A stretch of DNA of 64,000 nt, taken from NCBI GenBank assembly GCA_934045905.1, contig OW203763.1:16870948-16934947 (forward strand). The letters are read 5' to 3'. Positions within the stretch are counted from its first letter, which is position 1, and every line of letters starts with the position of its first letter. The DNA is from Leuctra nigra. Taxonomy: Eukaryota > Arthropoda > Insecta > Plecoptera > Leuctridae. The notes under the pieces were generated by a model. That model did not search any database. It had not been told where the DNA came from and saw only the letters and a program-made list of their open reading frames with translations. Below are positions 1 through 8,974 of the stretch, piece after piece. Position numbers and translations under genes: made by a program.

Positions 1-378
1 GGAAAAAATATATGACCGCCCTTAACAGCTCTGAAGACTGGTACAAAGCCTTATTTTATTAACAGTTACATTGGTAAGTAAAAGATATTGATAAAAATCA
101 ATTAAAAAATTCTTCAAGGCCACACTCACTACTCAGCCTCTTAAATGTTCAATTCCTGTGACTTGTGTACCTAACCTAGATCTAAAAGTTCTTTCTTGTG
201 AACTATATCTGCATAATGGCAGCTATGTACCAGAAGTGTCTTCTATTCTTATGATCTTTTGAATTGTTACGCCTGTTCCATTTGTCAGTATGAAATTGGT
301 CGCATACAGATTCAGTAACAAAACACCTTGATGGGACATAAGGGGACAGCCTCGACTAATCAACGCAATCGCTCTTAG
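1..378. other. LYST intron, 3' part
   Basis: AT-rich sequence before the first visible LYST exon, ending in a pyrimidine-poor but usable acceptor (gctcttag) at 371-378. I see no gene, TIR or repeat in it. Antisense open frames here show no domain. Confidence 0.6.
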
Positions 379-600
379 GTCTCCGGTGAGCTGTTGGTTG
401 GAGAATCGTGCGTCTACTTCGTTGCCGATGACTCGGAACTGGTGTCCACATCGCGACGTTGGCTGGACGTCAGCTCGACAGCTTGGCAGTTCGATGCGAT
501 CAAAGACATACAGAAACGGAGATTTCAACTCAAGGAGCGGGCTGTGGAAATATTCCTCGTCAATGGCACCACCTACCTTGTGGCTTTTCAATCGGTGATG
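379..600 (+). CDS. LYST: LYST exon: PH-BEACH domain
   Basis: Encodes 74 codons starting VSGELLVGE and ending in FQSVM. The stretch GELLVGESCVYFVADD is the first strands of the PH-like domain that packs against BEACH; NGTTYLVAF is its late strand, before the final helix supplied by the next exon. Acceptor is at 377-378 and donor gtgagt at 601. Both splice phases are 0. Upstream exons lie outside the window, so this is not the true protein start. The 5.3-kb intron that follows contains the macrodomain LINE and its RTE-like host remnant. Confidence 0.93.
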
Positions 601-848
601 GTGAGTCTACAGACATACAACTGTAAACACATTTATTTCACATATTAATTAGTAGGGATGTTATTAATTCAATAAATGAGAATTTTTTTCAAAAGTTCTT
701 TACAGTAAAAAACAATAAGCAGTAAATCAGGGTTTTAACTTAATTGATTGATGTTGAAAAAATTGGTATTGAACAGCTCTAATGTACACACAGTAATTTA
801 TGTAACGTTTTCAGACATCAACGTAAAAAATGTATAATAATAATAATC
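601..848. other. LYST intron, no feature
   Basis: Short AT-rich intron stretch before the retrotransposon nest. Nothing recognisable. Confidence 0.5.
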
Positions 849-982
849 CATCCCTGGTTCCAATTTAATGGGTCAGGTGGTGGGTATTCCCACCAACACT
901 AGGGCTGCAGGACTCCTGGAAACCGGCTGGTCACAACTGGTGTTTCCTCCTCATCTTCCTCCTCTTCTTCTTCCACTAGTTT
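849..982 (-). pseudogene. RTE-like non-LTR retrotransposon remnant, 3' end (left part, split by insertion)
   Basis: Read on the minus strand this is the acidic C-terminus and 3' UTR of an RTE-like element: LVEEEEEEDEEETPVV, a stop, then a tail with a short palindrome (tgggaatacccacc). The same architecture is seen in the separate minus-strand copy at 23530-24785, which ends EEAEEVEEEIEEVW, a stop, then tgggatcatcccacc. The coding sequence continues across the inserted macrodomain LINE at 4759, where EDRTRWKEFVEKL is found. This proves the two pieces were once contiguous. The plus-strand ATG at 868 lies in this antisense remnant, not in the younger element. Confidence 0.75.
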
Positions 983-1923
983 CAGTAACCCAGACAGCTT
1001 CGGGTTCTAAGCTAGCTGAAGTTTTTGCACCAGGCACAGTCTGTGAAGAAACAGGGGACATATTTGATCTGCCAGACTCGACGGCCTTAGCTCACTGCAT
1101 TTCAGGTGACGTTCATCTAGGTCGTGGAATAGCAGTGTCTTTCAGAAACCGGTTTCCAATTGTCGAACCACTCAAGGAATCTAACCTGCAAATTGGAGAT
1201 TGTGCCCCGGTACTTACAAAAACCAGGTTGATCTTCAATCTTGTGACAAAAAGCTTGTACGCGGACAAACCTGATGAAGAGAATTTGGAAGTTTGCATTA
1301 AAAATATGATTGATTACTGTCAAGCTAACGGAGTGAAATCTATTGGAATGTCAAAAATCGGGTGTTTCCGAGACAGACTCGAGTGGCCGAATGTAAAACG
1401 CATGCTAGAAGAAGCTATCATTGGAACTAACATAGCAGTCATTATCCGTACACTACCAAGAAGAAAACATCGAGGCAAAGGACGTGGTACGTTGTTCCAG
1501 AACACTGAAAATCCGATTCCTTCCACAAGTAAGGACGAGAGGATCCCCTCAAGCCAGGACGATGGATTCACAACAGTCCAAGGTAGGAGACGTAAGGGAA
1601 CTAGCAGGACTTATATTGTTGGAACTGGCAAGAGTAGTGAAGAAGATGTTCTCAGACCTGTTCATCGTAATGTGTACTTCCACATTAGCCGCATAGCAAA
1701 GAACATCACGCAAGCCGATGTGAAGGAGTACTTAGTGAAGAAGTACAAAAGTAACGAGTTTGAGTGTGAGCAGCTGCAAAACAGAAGTGAATCATTCAAT
1801 TCCTTCAAAGTCACGGCAAACCACATACTCCTAGCCAGCATGAATGATCCAGCCTCATGGCCAGCAGGTGTAATGGTCCGGCGGTTTTTTCGCGAGAGGA
1901 CGAGGGAGACTCCACCATCATGA
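983..1923 (+). CDS. Retrotransposon ORF1: TARG1/OARD1-like macrodomain + RRM-like RNA-binding domain (5'-incomplete)
   Basis: Residue numbers are counted from the open-frame ATG at 868, which is chimeric with flanking DNA. Residues 58-196 match the OARD1/TARG1 ADP-ribose hydrolase class of macrodomains: GDIFDLPDSTALAHCIS, then HLGRGIAVSFRNRF, LVTKSLYADKP, GVKSIGMSKIGC and DRLEWPNVKRMLEEA. In human OARD1 the catalytic pair is Lys84 and Asp125; both aligned residues are kept here (Lys128 in VTK, Asp169 in GCFRD). The normally glycine-rich GCGLD loop reads GCFRD. Residues 197-262 are a basic, low-complexity linker (PRRKHRGKGRG, QGRRRKG). Residues 268-343 are the RRM-like domain common in LINE ORF1 proteins: VYFHISRIAKNITQADVKEY to WPAGVMVRRFF. 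The macrodomain is unusual in a LINE ORF1. Inference: it removes ADP-ribose from the RNP or from host proteins or nucleic acid. Confidence 0.88.
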
Positions 1924-4745
1924 GAAGCAAAGAACATGGAACGACCAGACGCTTCAAAGTACTGCTGGTTAATTGTAGAAGTTTGAATAATAAACAACTT
2001 CTGTTTCAAGATCTTATAGAACTTCATATGCCTGATATTGTCATAGCTACAGAAACCTGGCTAACGCCAGATCATCATGACAACGAAATATTTCCTGTAT
2101 CAGAGTATCTAGTATTCAGACGGGATAGAGGGAGCCGGGGTGGTGGAATAGCCATATGTGTGAAAAAGGAACTCTCAGCCCACATTAATTCATCAAGTGC
2201 TACAGCTGAACTACTCTGTGTGACAGTTATTCTACAGGACAATATAAAAGTTCAGGTGATTGGTGCTTATAATCCCAACAGGAATGACTATACCTTGATG
2301 GAGGAACTTCATACAACTCTATTAGACTTAAAGTGCAACACTGACTCGACGGCTCACACAGTCATAGGAGGAGATCTAAACCTCCCTGATGTTGAGTGGG
2401 ACAGTGATAACCCAAGTGGGCAAAATCATGCGCAGTTACTTGTAAATTCATTGCAAAGTAATTTTAATATTATACAAACTGTTAAGGAGGGCACGAGGAC
2501 CAAAACAGATGGAAGTTCTAATATTCTGGATGTTATCCTTGTTCAACCACCTGAAATATGGTGGGACACAGAAGTTGTCCCAGGTATTAGTGACCACGAC
2601 GCAGTCATCCTTGAACTCACCCCATTGCACACGATTCCCAAGATGGAGCCCTTAACATCATGGCAGTACAAGAAAGCTGACCGACGTGGCCTTGGAGAGT
2701 TCCTGAGATGCAATTTTCTTGCTTGGAAATCAGATAATATTACGATAAATGAAAAATGGGAGTCGTTTAAGAAAATCATCATGCAAGCAAGAGACAAGTT
2801 CATTCCGCACAGAGTAATTAAGAAGAACAGTGATCCCATCTACTATAATGATAAAGTGAAACATCTGAAGAAAGAAGTTCAGAGAGCCTACTCACATCGC
2901 AAGCGGTCCCATGCTGACAAGGCACGTTTCAAGACCCTTTCAAACAAGTTGATTGAAGCCAAGAGATTCTGCTATGACAAATATATGGCTAACTTATTGA
3001 TGGAAGATGGAGCCCCAAGAACGAATTGGAAGAGGTTTTACAGCTACATCAATAGCAAAAAATGCAGCTCAAGATCGATACCAGCAATAAAACTGAACAA
3101 TAAGATACTAACAACAAATCTAGACAAAGCCAACGCTCTCAACGACTTTTATGGAAATGTTTTCTCAACAAAGAACCATAGAGCTCCTTCCATTGTTGGA
3201 GATAATTCGAATCCCCTGGTGATTAGTACTCATGGAATATGGGATGTTATTAAAAATCTAAAACCTGGAACTACTGCTGGTCCAGACGGTATCACAGGAG
3301 ATCTACTAAAAACTGCAGGATCGGCAGGACTAGACTATCTACATATAATTTTTTCACAATCGATAGAAGAAAGCACCCTACCCACCGATTGGACAATGGC
3401 AATTGTCTCGCCAATACACAAGGGTGGTAGTAAGAGCTCCGTTTCCAACTATAGGCCTATAAGTCTAACTTGTATTCCATGTAAAATACTTGAGAAGATA
3501 ATTGAAAAACAAATCAGGCAAATCCTAGACGAAACTCAATTCTTCACAAGAAGTCAATTTGGCTTCCGACCTCACTACTCTTGCGAGGCTAGTCTCGTGG
3601 GTCTTACACAAGACCTAGTTCAAGAAGTGGACTTCAGAGCAAAGCAAGTTGATGCCATCCTAATAGATTTTGCCAAAGCATTTGATTTAGTGCCACATGA
3701 CCTCCTTATGGAAAAGATATCCCAACTAAATCTTAACAAGGAGGTCATTAAGTGGATATGGAGCTTTCTAAATAACAGAAAGCAAGTAGTAAGGATTGAA
3801 GGAGAAATCTCCCTGCCAATTACAGTGACATCAGGAGTACCCCAGGGAAGTGTTCTCGGTCCACTCCTCTTCTTGATCTTTATGAACGATCTTCCACAGT
3901 GTATCTTGCACTCCAAATTGCGGCTGTTCGCAGACGACTGTATAATCTACAGGACTGTCAACAACACCAATGACTGCGGGCAGCTCCAGGAAGACCTCGA
4001 AGAACTAGCCAAGTGGGTGGACCTGAATCAGATGCGAATCAACATCGATAAGACCATCAAGATGTCATTCAGCACTAGGAAAACACGGATACAGTACCAG
4101 TACCAGCTTGGGAACCTACCAATTGATCCCACAAAGGATGCTAAGTACCTTGGAGTGTGGCTGTCTGATGACCTGAAGTGGAATAACCACATTGATGTAA
4201 CTTCAAAGAAGGCATCCAAATCACTGCAGTTCGTCATGAGGAACCTCAAAGGTGCAGCAAAGAAGGCAAAGGAACTGGCATATCTCACCCTTGTTCGTCC
4301 ACAGATGGAATATTGTGCCAGTGTGTGGAGTCCATATACCATGGTGAATAAACACCAGCTGGATATGGTACAGAGGAGGGCTGCACGGTATGTTGAGAGT
4401 TCATTCGGAAACTCTCCTGGCCCCACTGAACTCATAAAATCACTGAAGTGGGAGTCTCTGGAAGACCGGCGAGACGCATCCAGAGCTATCGCTATATACA
4501 GGGCTTACTGCCATGAAGAGGCTTGGGAGGAGCTAGGTGAGCTACTGCAGAGACCGAATTACACCGCGAGAGGAGACCACACCGAGAAAATTCGTCTGTT
4601 GCAGCCGCGAACAGACACTGGCAAGTTCTCTCTCGCAGCGCATGGGATCAGATTGTGGAACAACCTGCCTGCCAGCGTCGTGGAGCCACTTCCCCAGAAC
4701 AATAAAGAATTGAGGAAGAGGATGAAGTCCATTATTCCGACATGA
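1920..4745 (+). CDS. Retrotransposon ORF2: AP endonuclease-reverse transcriptase
   Basis: About 941 residues from the ATG at 1920, which overlaps the ORF1 stop as ATGA. The open frame extends 63 nt upstream to an ATG at 1857, but the overlap start fits LINE ORF spacing better. The N-terminal APE-type endonuclease keeps its key motifs: LLVNCRS, ATETWL, GAYNPN, GGDLNLPDVEW and ISDHDAV. The reverse transcriptase follows with PIHKGGSKSSVSNYRPISL, LIDFAKAFDLVPH, SGVPQGSVLGPLLFLIF, the catalytic FADD, and KYLGVWLSDDLKWNNHI. The C-terminus has LVRPQMEYCASVW and QRRAARYV, as in CR1/L2/jockey-like elements. No stop or frameshift is visible, so the copy is young or was recently active. The clade assignment is from motifs only. 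Confidence 0.93.
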   Translation: MRSKEHGTTRRFKVLLVNCRSLNNKQLLFQDLIELHMPDIVIATETWLTPDHHDNEIFPVSEYLVFRRDRGSRGGGIAICVKKELSAHINSSSATAELLCVTVILQDNIKVQVIGAYNPNRNDYTLMEELHTTLLDLKCNTDSTAHTVIGGDLNLPDVEWDSDNPSGQNHAQLLVNSLQSNFNIIQTVKEGTRTKTDGSSNILDVILVQPPEIWWDTEVVPGISDHDAVILELTPLHTIPKMEPLTSWQYKKADRRGLGEFLRCNFLAWKSDNITINEKWESFKKIIMQARDKFIPHRVIKKNSDPIYYNDKVKHLKKEVQRAYSHRKRSHADKARFKTLSNKLIEAKRFCYDKYMANLLMEDGAPRTNWKRFYSYINSKKCSSRSIPAIKLNNKILTTNLDKANALNDFYGNVFSTKNHRAPSIVGDNSNPLVISTHGIWDVIKNLKPGTTAGPDGITGDLLKTAGSAGLDYLHIIFSQSIEESTLPTDWTMAIVSPIHKGGSKSSVSNYRPISLTCIPCKILEKIIEKQIRQILDETQFFTRSQFGFRPHYSCEASLVGLTQDLVQEVDFRAKQVDAILIDFAKAFDLVPHDLLMEKISQLNLNKEVIKWIWSFLNNRKQVVRIEGEISLPITVTSGVPQGSVLGPLLFLIFMNDLPQCILHSKLRLFADDCIIYRTVNNTNDCGQLQEDLEELAKWVDLNQMRINIDKTIKMSFSTRKTRIQYQYQLGNLPIDPTKDAKYLGVWLSDDLKWNNHIDVTSKKASKSLQFVMRNLKGAAKKAKELAYLTLVRPQMEYCASVWSPYTMVNKHQLDMVQRRAARYVESSFGNSPGPTELIKSLKWESLEDRRDASRAIAIYRAYCHEEAWEELGELLQRPNYTARGDHTEKIRLLQPRTDTGKFSLAAHGIRLWNNLPASVVEPLPQNNKELRKRMKSIIPT

Positions 4746-4758
4746 ACTTATAAAACTT

Positions 4759-4990
4759 CTAATTTTTCCACAAATTCCTTCCACCGTGTTCTGTCCTCCC
4801 ACTGTCTCTCAGCCTCCAACTCACCTCACCTTCCTCGGTCCTCCTCTCTCCAGCACATCCTCCTTGATCAGTCCAATTCACCTGTCTCTTGGGCGCCCCC
4901 CACTCTCCGTGTTCCCACTGTAGCTGCTTCAAACACCCGCCTGATATGAAGTTTTTGAGGAGTGTGAAGGGGGTGACAAGAATGGATAGG
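4759..4990 (-). pseudogene. RTE-like non-LTR retrotransposon remnant (right part, split by insertion)
   Basis: The minus strand encodes the C-terminal tail of an RTE-like reverse transcriptase: RRVFEAATVGTRRVGG, then, after stops, ELEAERQWEDRTRWKEFVEKL. It matches in layout the intact tail of the copy at 23671-23907 (RRKAGRPRTKWING to WWEDRERWRELV). In-frame stops and missing upstream RT show it was dead and truncated before the macrodomain LINE landed in it. The left boundary is set by the target duplication at 4759-4765. The right boundary near 4960-4990 is approximate. Confidence 0.7.
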
Positions 4991-5128
4991 ATTCGAAGTT
5001 AACTTAAAATATTTGTATTGAACCAAGGGTTTTATTTACAAAACAAACATTTCGGTCATTGTATTGTATCATAATTGTGTTATATAATGTGTATTTAATG
5101 GCATTACGTGCCTAACAATACCATTTCC

Positions 5129-5380
5129 ACAGCCGTTTGTACACTCGTCGATTGTTCCTCCTCCTCCTGTGAGCTGCTTGTTATCTGAGTAAAAATTGTA
5201 GTTCCTCACCTGCCGTCCCGGGAAGGGGTCGCCAACATCGCTTGGCTATAAGAATGCGCGACGGTTGCGGCTTCTTCCCGGGACGGCAGGTGAGGAACTA
5301 CAATTTTTACTCGGGATAACAAGCAGCTCACAGGAGGAGGAGGAGGAGGAGGAACGAACGACTAGTGTACAGCCGGCTGT
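5129..5380. repeat. Fold-back inverted repeat (~97/107-bp arms, ~48-bp spacer) with GGA expansion
   Basis: The left arm 5129-5225 and the right arm 5274-5380 are reverse complements over nearly their whole length. A near-identical core runs from tgtgagctgcttgttat through cctgccgtcccgggaag. The right arm has a longer (GGA)n run than the left arm's complementary (TCC)n, which explains the 10-bp length difference. The spacer contains an inner partial palindrome. Likely a non-autonomous DNA transposon; no target duplication was identified. Confidence 0.75.
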
Positions 5381-5506
5381 GACCATTTCATACTCTTTTA
5401 ACCCCAAGTTGCACAATCTGCAAATGCAAAACTTGGAAGTAAGCTTGTGCATGTAACATTATAAATGTTGAAGGATACATGACAGGAGGCATTCAGGTAT
5501 AATGTT

Positions 5507-5703
5507 TTAACCCTTTAACGAGTATGCCCGTATCTCTTACGTTTTGGCATTCTACATAATCATAGAAAAAAAATGAAATTTTAAAATTTTTGATAGCCTT
5601 ATATTTTCATCATACAAAAATCTGCTTCCTAACTCATCCCAAAAAGGATATAGAATTTTTACCTATTCCTACCTACAAATTAACTCACTCGTTAAAGGTT
5701 TAA
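5507..5703. mobile_element. piggyBac-type MITE with TTAA target sites
   Basis: The ends read TTAA-CCCTTTAACGAGT at 5507-5523 and, inverted, ACTCGTTAAAGG-TTTAA at 5686-5703. The TTAA duplication and terminal CCC match the piggyBac signature; the right end has one substitution (GGT for GGG). About 197 bp with no coding capacity. Confidence 0.65.
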
Positions 5704-5896
5704 CAATCGGTTGTTACCTACTACATACCTGTTACTACAGTAGCTCATAATTTACAAAATGTTCATTTGTCATGAGGAACAACTAATGGGGTATGAGAAA
5801 TTAAATATGGTACTTGTATGGCAATGTAATTGATTTGAACTTACCAAATATGTAGAGTACAGTTTCATTAGTAAGTGAGACGAAATGTTCCTGTAG

Positions 5897-6141
5897 GATC
5901 GCGACGGCTTACTGAACGTGCTGAAGGACTGCTCTCTACCGAACCGTGTTCTTACGGACCACCTCGATGACGCCAAGCAGATGTGGCGCGAGGGCCTTCT
6001 CACCAACTGGGAGTACATCACTCAGCTGAACAAGATGGCCGGACGCTCTTACAACGATCTCATGCAATATCCGGTCTTCCCATTTGTGCTTGCTAATTAC
6101 ACAAGTGCCACGCTCGACCTCAACGATCCACTCATCTTCCG
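5897..6141 (+). CDS. LYST: LYST exon: end of PH-BEACH and start of BEACH domain
   Basis: Acceptor is at 5895-5896 (cctgtag) and donor gtgaat at 6142; it begins in phase 0 and ends after two bases of an Arg codon. Encodes DRDGLLNVLKDCSLPNRV, the last PH helix and linker, then the BEACH opening: MWREGLLTNWEYITQLN, AGRSYNDLMQYPVFPFVL and LDLNDPLIFR. The NDLMQYPVFPFVL block is the most conserved signature of the BEACH family. GC content here is well above the surrounding intron, as expected for a conserved exon. Confidence 0.96.
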
Positions 6142-6496
6142 GTGAATATTAAGTTAACTGGTTTATTAAGCATTCCCAAAAATTACATTCTTCCTGTTTT
6201 CAATATCCTAAGAGGCAGGAGCTTACTTACTTTCATTAAATGTAAATGTGTCTTTGGTATGGACGTAATAAATACTAGATTCTTTTGAGCCGAGACTCAA
6301 AATGTTGGTGCCAACACAAGATGTCTCTTTGGGTTAGAAGTACAGTTTGCTGCTGGTACATGCATTAATTCATGTGTACACACCAGAAATATGACAGAAG
6401 GAGTAAAAACAAGTGATATTTGAATGTAGATATTGGGAAATCAGACTGGCTGGGAGATTGTCAGTCATACATATTAGTACATTCTTGTGACTCTTG
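6142..6496. other. LYST intron, no feature
   Basis: AT-rich intron between the BEACH exon and the Harbinger element. No TIR, ORF or RNA gene recognised. The last three bases, TTG (6494-6496), are the target duplication of the element that follows. Confidence 0.5.
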
Positions 6497-7079
6497 GGGG
6501 GTCATTCTGGTAGCGGTTGTAAGTACTTGCAACCGGTTGTAAGTACTTGCTACCGGTTGTATAGTTGCAACCGGTAGCATCCTTATTCTGGAAGCGGTTT
6601 TAGCAGAAAAAATGGCGGCATATTGGTTGCAACTTTAAAACCAACTATTTGTGGTTTTAAGTGAGTTGCAACCAATACAAATGGCGTCGATATTAGTTGA
6701 AAGTAAGTGCTTTCCATTGCTTTTGTCATTAATTGTCGTATAAGATGAAAATATTCTCGTTAATAACATAGTGAGTTGAAAACATAATAATGTGGCTCTT
6801 TTAAATAATCGCGGGCTTACGCGAGCAGCGACAAACAACGTCAAGGTCGAACAACTAAAGTGACAGCACGGCACCACCCACAAGTTCTGCCAGAAAGCAT
6901 CATAATAATATCGTTTACTTTTCGTATTATAATGACATCTTTGATGACATTGTGTTTGGCGTGTTTTGTGAGTGAGATGATGAAGATACTGTCACATTTC
7001 CTCAACTGAAATCCACGGACTGTACAGACGAAAATGAAAATGTCAAACGTTGCACTCGCTTCAACCGCCCATTAACCTC

Positions 7080-8115
7080 GAAAAAGACACAACGAAAATA
7101 TAATGCCCTACCTGCAGACACAGTTTTTGCTAGTGGCGGCTTTCAGTGGCTAGTTGGAAGTAATTGTCATTTGTCACAATCATCTGCAAGTCGCATAATA
7201 ACTGCAGTTGTCAATGCAATCTACGTAACAGATCAAGAGAGACTGGACACGAAGCAAGGATTCTCTACAGTGTAGCCAAGTTCCCTAATGTAGTTGGTGC
7301 AGTAGATGTCACACATGTCCACATCAGAAAACCCACCAAGAACCTAGAAACCACCCAGCGGAAAGCAAATTATCATCAACGTGCAGATCACGTGCAAATC
7401 GACATTGCGAGTCATCGATGTGCTCGGCGACTTCCCAGGATGTAATCACGACAAGCACATCTGATTCCTATGAAGCAACCTGCTAAAGTGTTGACCAGCG
7501 GCTTAATCCCAGATGGCGTGCTCATCGGTGAGTCAATAAAAAATATTCACATATTTTCCATAGTCTGAATTTTAGCAGAAAGTAGTAGTACCTACCTAGT
7601 TAGTAGTAGGACTAGGAACACACATTCCATTCCAATGAATGTTTATTTTCACTGCAATGCAATGAAGTAGGTAAACCGAGGTACTAGAACCACTAGGTAC
7701 TAGTACTAAAATCTTAATTATATGCATCAATAAAGAAATGAGATAAAGTAAATAAAAAAAAGTACCTATAGTTAAAATTTCCCAATTGAAATTATTGTCT
7801 GGTTAAAAATATAAAATAGGTACCTATTTCAACTTAATATGCAAAGAAACCCTAACGTATCTCACTAATAGCTAATGTGACATTATATTTGTTGCTCGAC
7901 AGCGGGCAGTGGATGTTCCTTCAAACCGTGGCTGATGAATTCGATTGAACGACCCCAAAGTGAAGCGGAAGAGCGTTACAACTCGCAGCACTCGCAACAT
8001 CGTTGAGCGCTGCATTGGACCGGACTGGCGGTGAACTCTGCCACTCTCCTACGATGGCTTGCCAGATCTTCACGACTGTGTGTGTTCTCCACAACATGGC
8101 CTAGACTTCGTCTTG
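7080..8115 (+). pseudogene. HARBI1-like transposase, broken
   Basis: Fragments in different frames match Harbinger transposases in order: QSSASRIITAVVNAI (helix-turn-helix type, near 7180), FPNVVGAVDVTHVHIRKP (the first catalytic Asp region, near 7285), LRVIDVLGDFPGCNHD (second catalytic region, near 7405), then GLIPDGVLIG ending at a donor-like ATCGgtgagt (7527). A second exon near 7902 reads FKPWLMNSIERP, EAEERYNS and RNIVERCIG (the region before the third acidic residue), followed by LYDGLPDLHD. Several frameshifts and stops interrupt it. It would have catalysed cut-and-paste transposition; this copy cannot. Confidence 0.75.
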
Positions 8116-8974
8116 AGTGACGTGGATGTCGACCGCACAGTGTTAGCGTTGAAAACCGCATTGAAAAACTGACGGATGTTTGTGACTGAGGCCAAATATG
8201 TTTGTGGAATAATCGATGGCCTGGATTTAGAATGGACTTGTGAGTTTGTAGCCGGAAGAGTGTTTGATGGAGCTGTGGCTTGAGGCATGGATGAAGGATT
8301 TGGACCATTTAGATGGTGAAGCACATTATTCTGGTGTTTAAAGAAAAATTGTTGATTAATTAAACATTCGCTTCATATTTTTGTTATGTAAAAAGGTTAC
8401 TAGTTAGGGTATTACCAATGAATACAATAGACTATGTAAATTTAATTCTTAATTTATTGATGTCAATTGTATGGGAATTAAAAATTTCACTATTAAATAT
8501 ACAATCCAAAAATAGTATTCTTTTTGAATTGGTCGATTGAGTGCAAACTGATTCTTCACGCATATCACGCATAAAAATAATCAAAGTATTTACCTACAAT
8601 TATACAATTTTGGTACCTAGTATGATGTCACTGGATTGTTAAATATGATTGTTATCAATACTATACGCTTTTCAGCATCACTTCAGGCAATAGCCTAGGT
8701 ATCGATGAATGAAATGCAAATTGTTTCAGGATGGCCAAACGTTTTACATTGATAGTTAGCAACTGTATCAGGCTGAATATAACGCCTGTCCCTTATAGGT
8801 ATTACCTATTATTTTTTAGTTAAAAGTATTGCTGCCCTCATAAAATAATAAAATAATAAATATTGAAAAAATAAATTTTGAATGACTTGAATGGTACCCA
8901 TCTTTAATTTTTCCAATTTTACAGCGATCTGATAATGTTGATAATGAAAATTGTCACAACTTTATTATTCACTG

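Larger units (their letters stand above)
983..4758 (+). mobile_element. Non-LTR retrotransposon (CR1/L2/jockey-like EN-RT) with macrodomain ORF1
   Basis: Element limits come from comparison with the split RTE-like host sequence. The left flank ends ctagttt (976-982) and the right flank begins ctaattt (4759-4765), a 7-bp target-site duplication with one mismatch. The element has two long uninterrupted frames. ORF1 has a macrodomain plus an RRM-like domain; ORF2 has an AP endonuclease plus reverse transcriptase. They are joined by an ATGA overlap at 1920-1923. The 3' UTR is only 13 nt (4746-4758) and has no poly(A), which suggests a clade ending in short repeats rather than poly(A). No in-frame ATG precedes the macrodomain inside the element, so this copy is probably 5'-truncated by a small amount. 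Orientation is the same as the host LYST gene. Confidence 0.85.

Noticed and set aside
868..982. ATG at 868 as the start of the retrotransposon ORF1
   Set aside because: This stretch is the antisense of an older RTE-like remnant that continues at 4759; the younger element begins at about 983 and has no in-frame ATG before the macrodomain.
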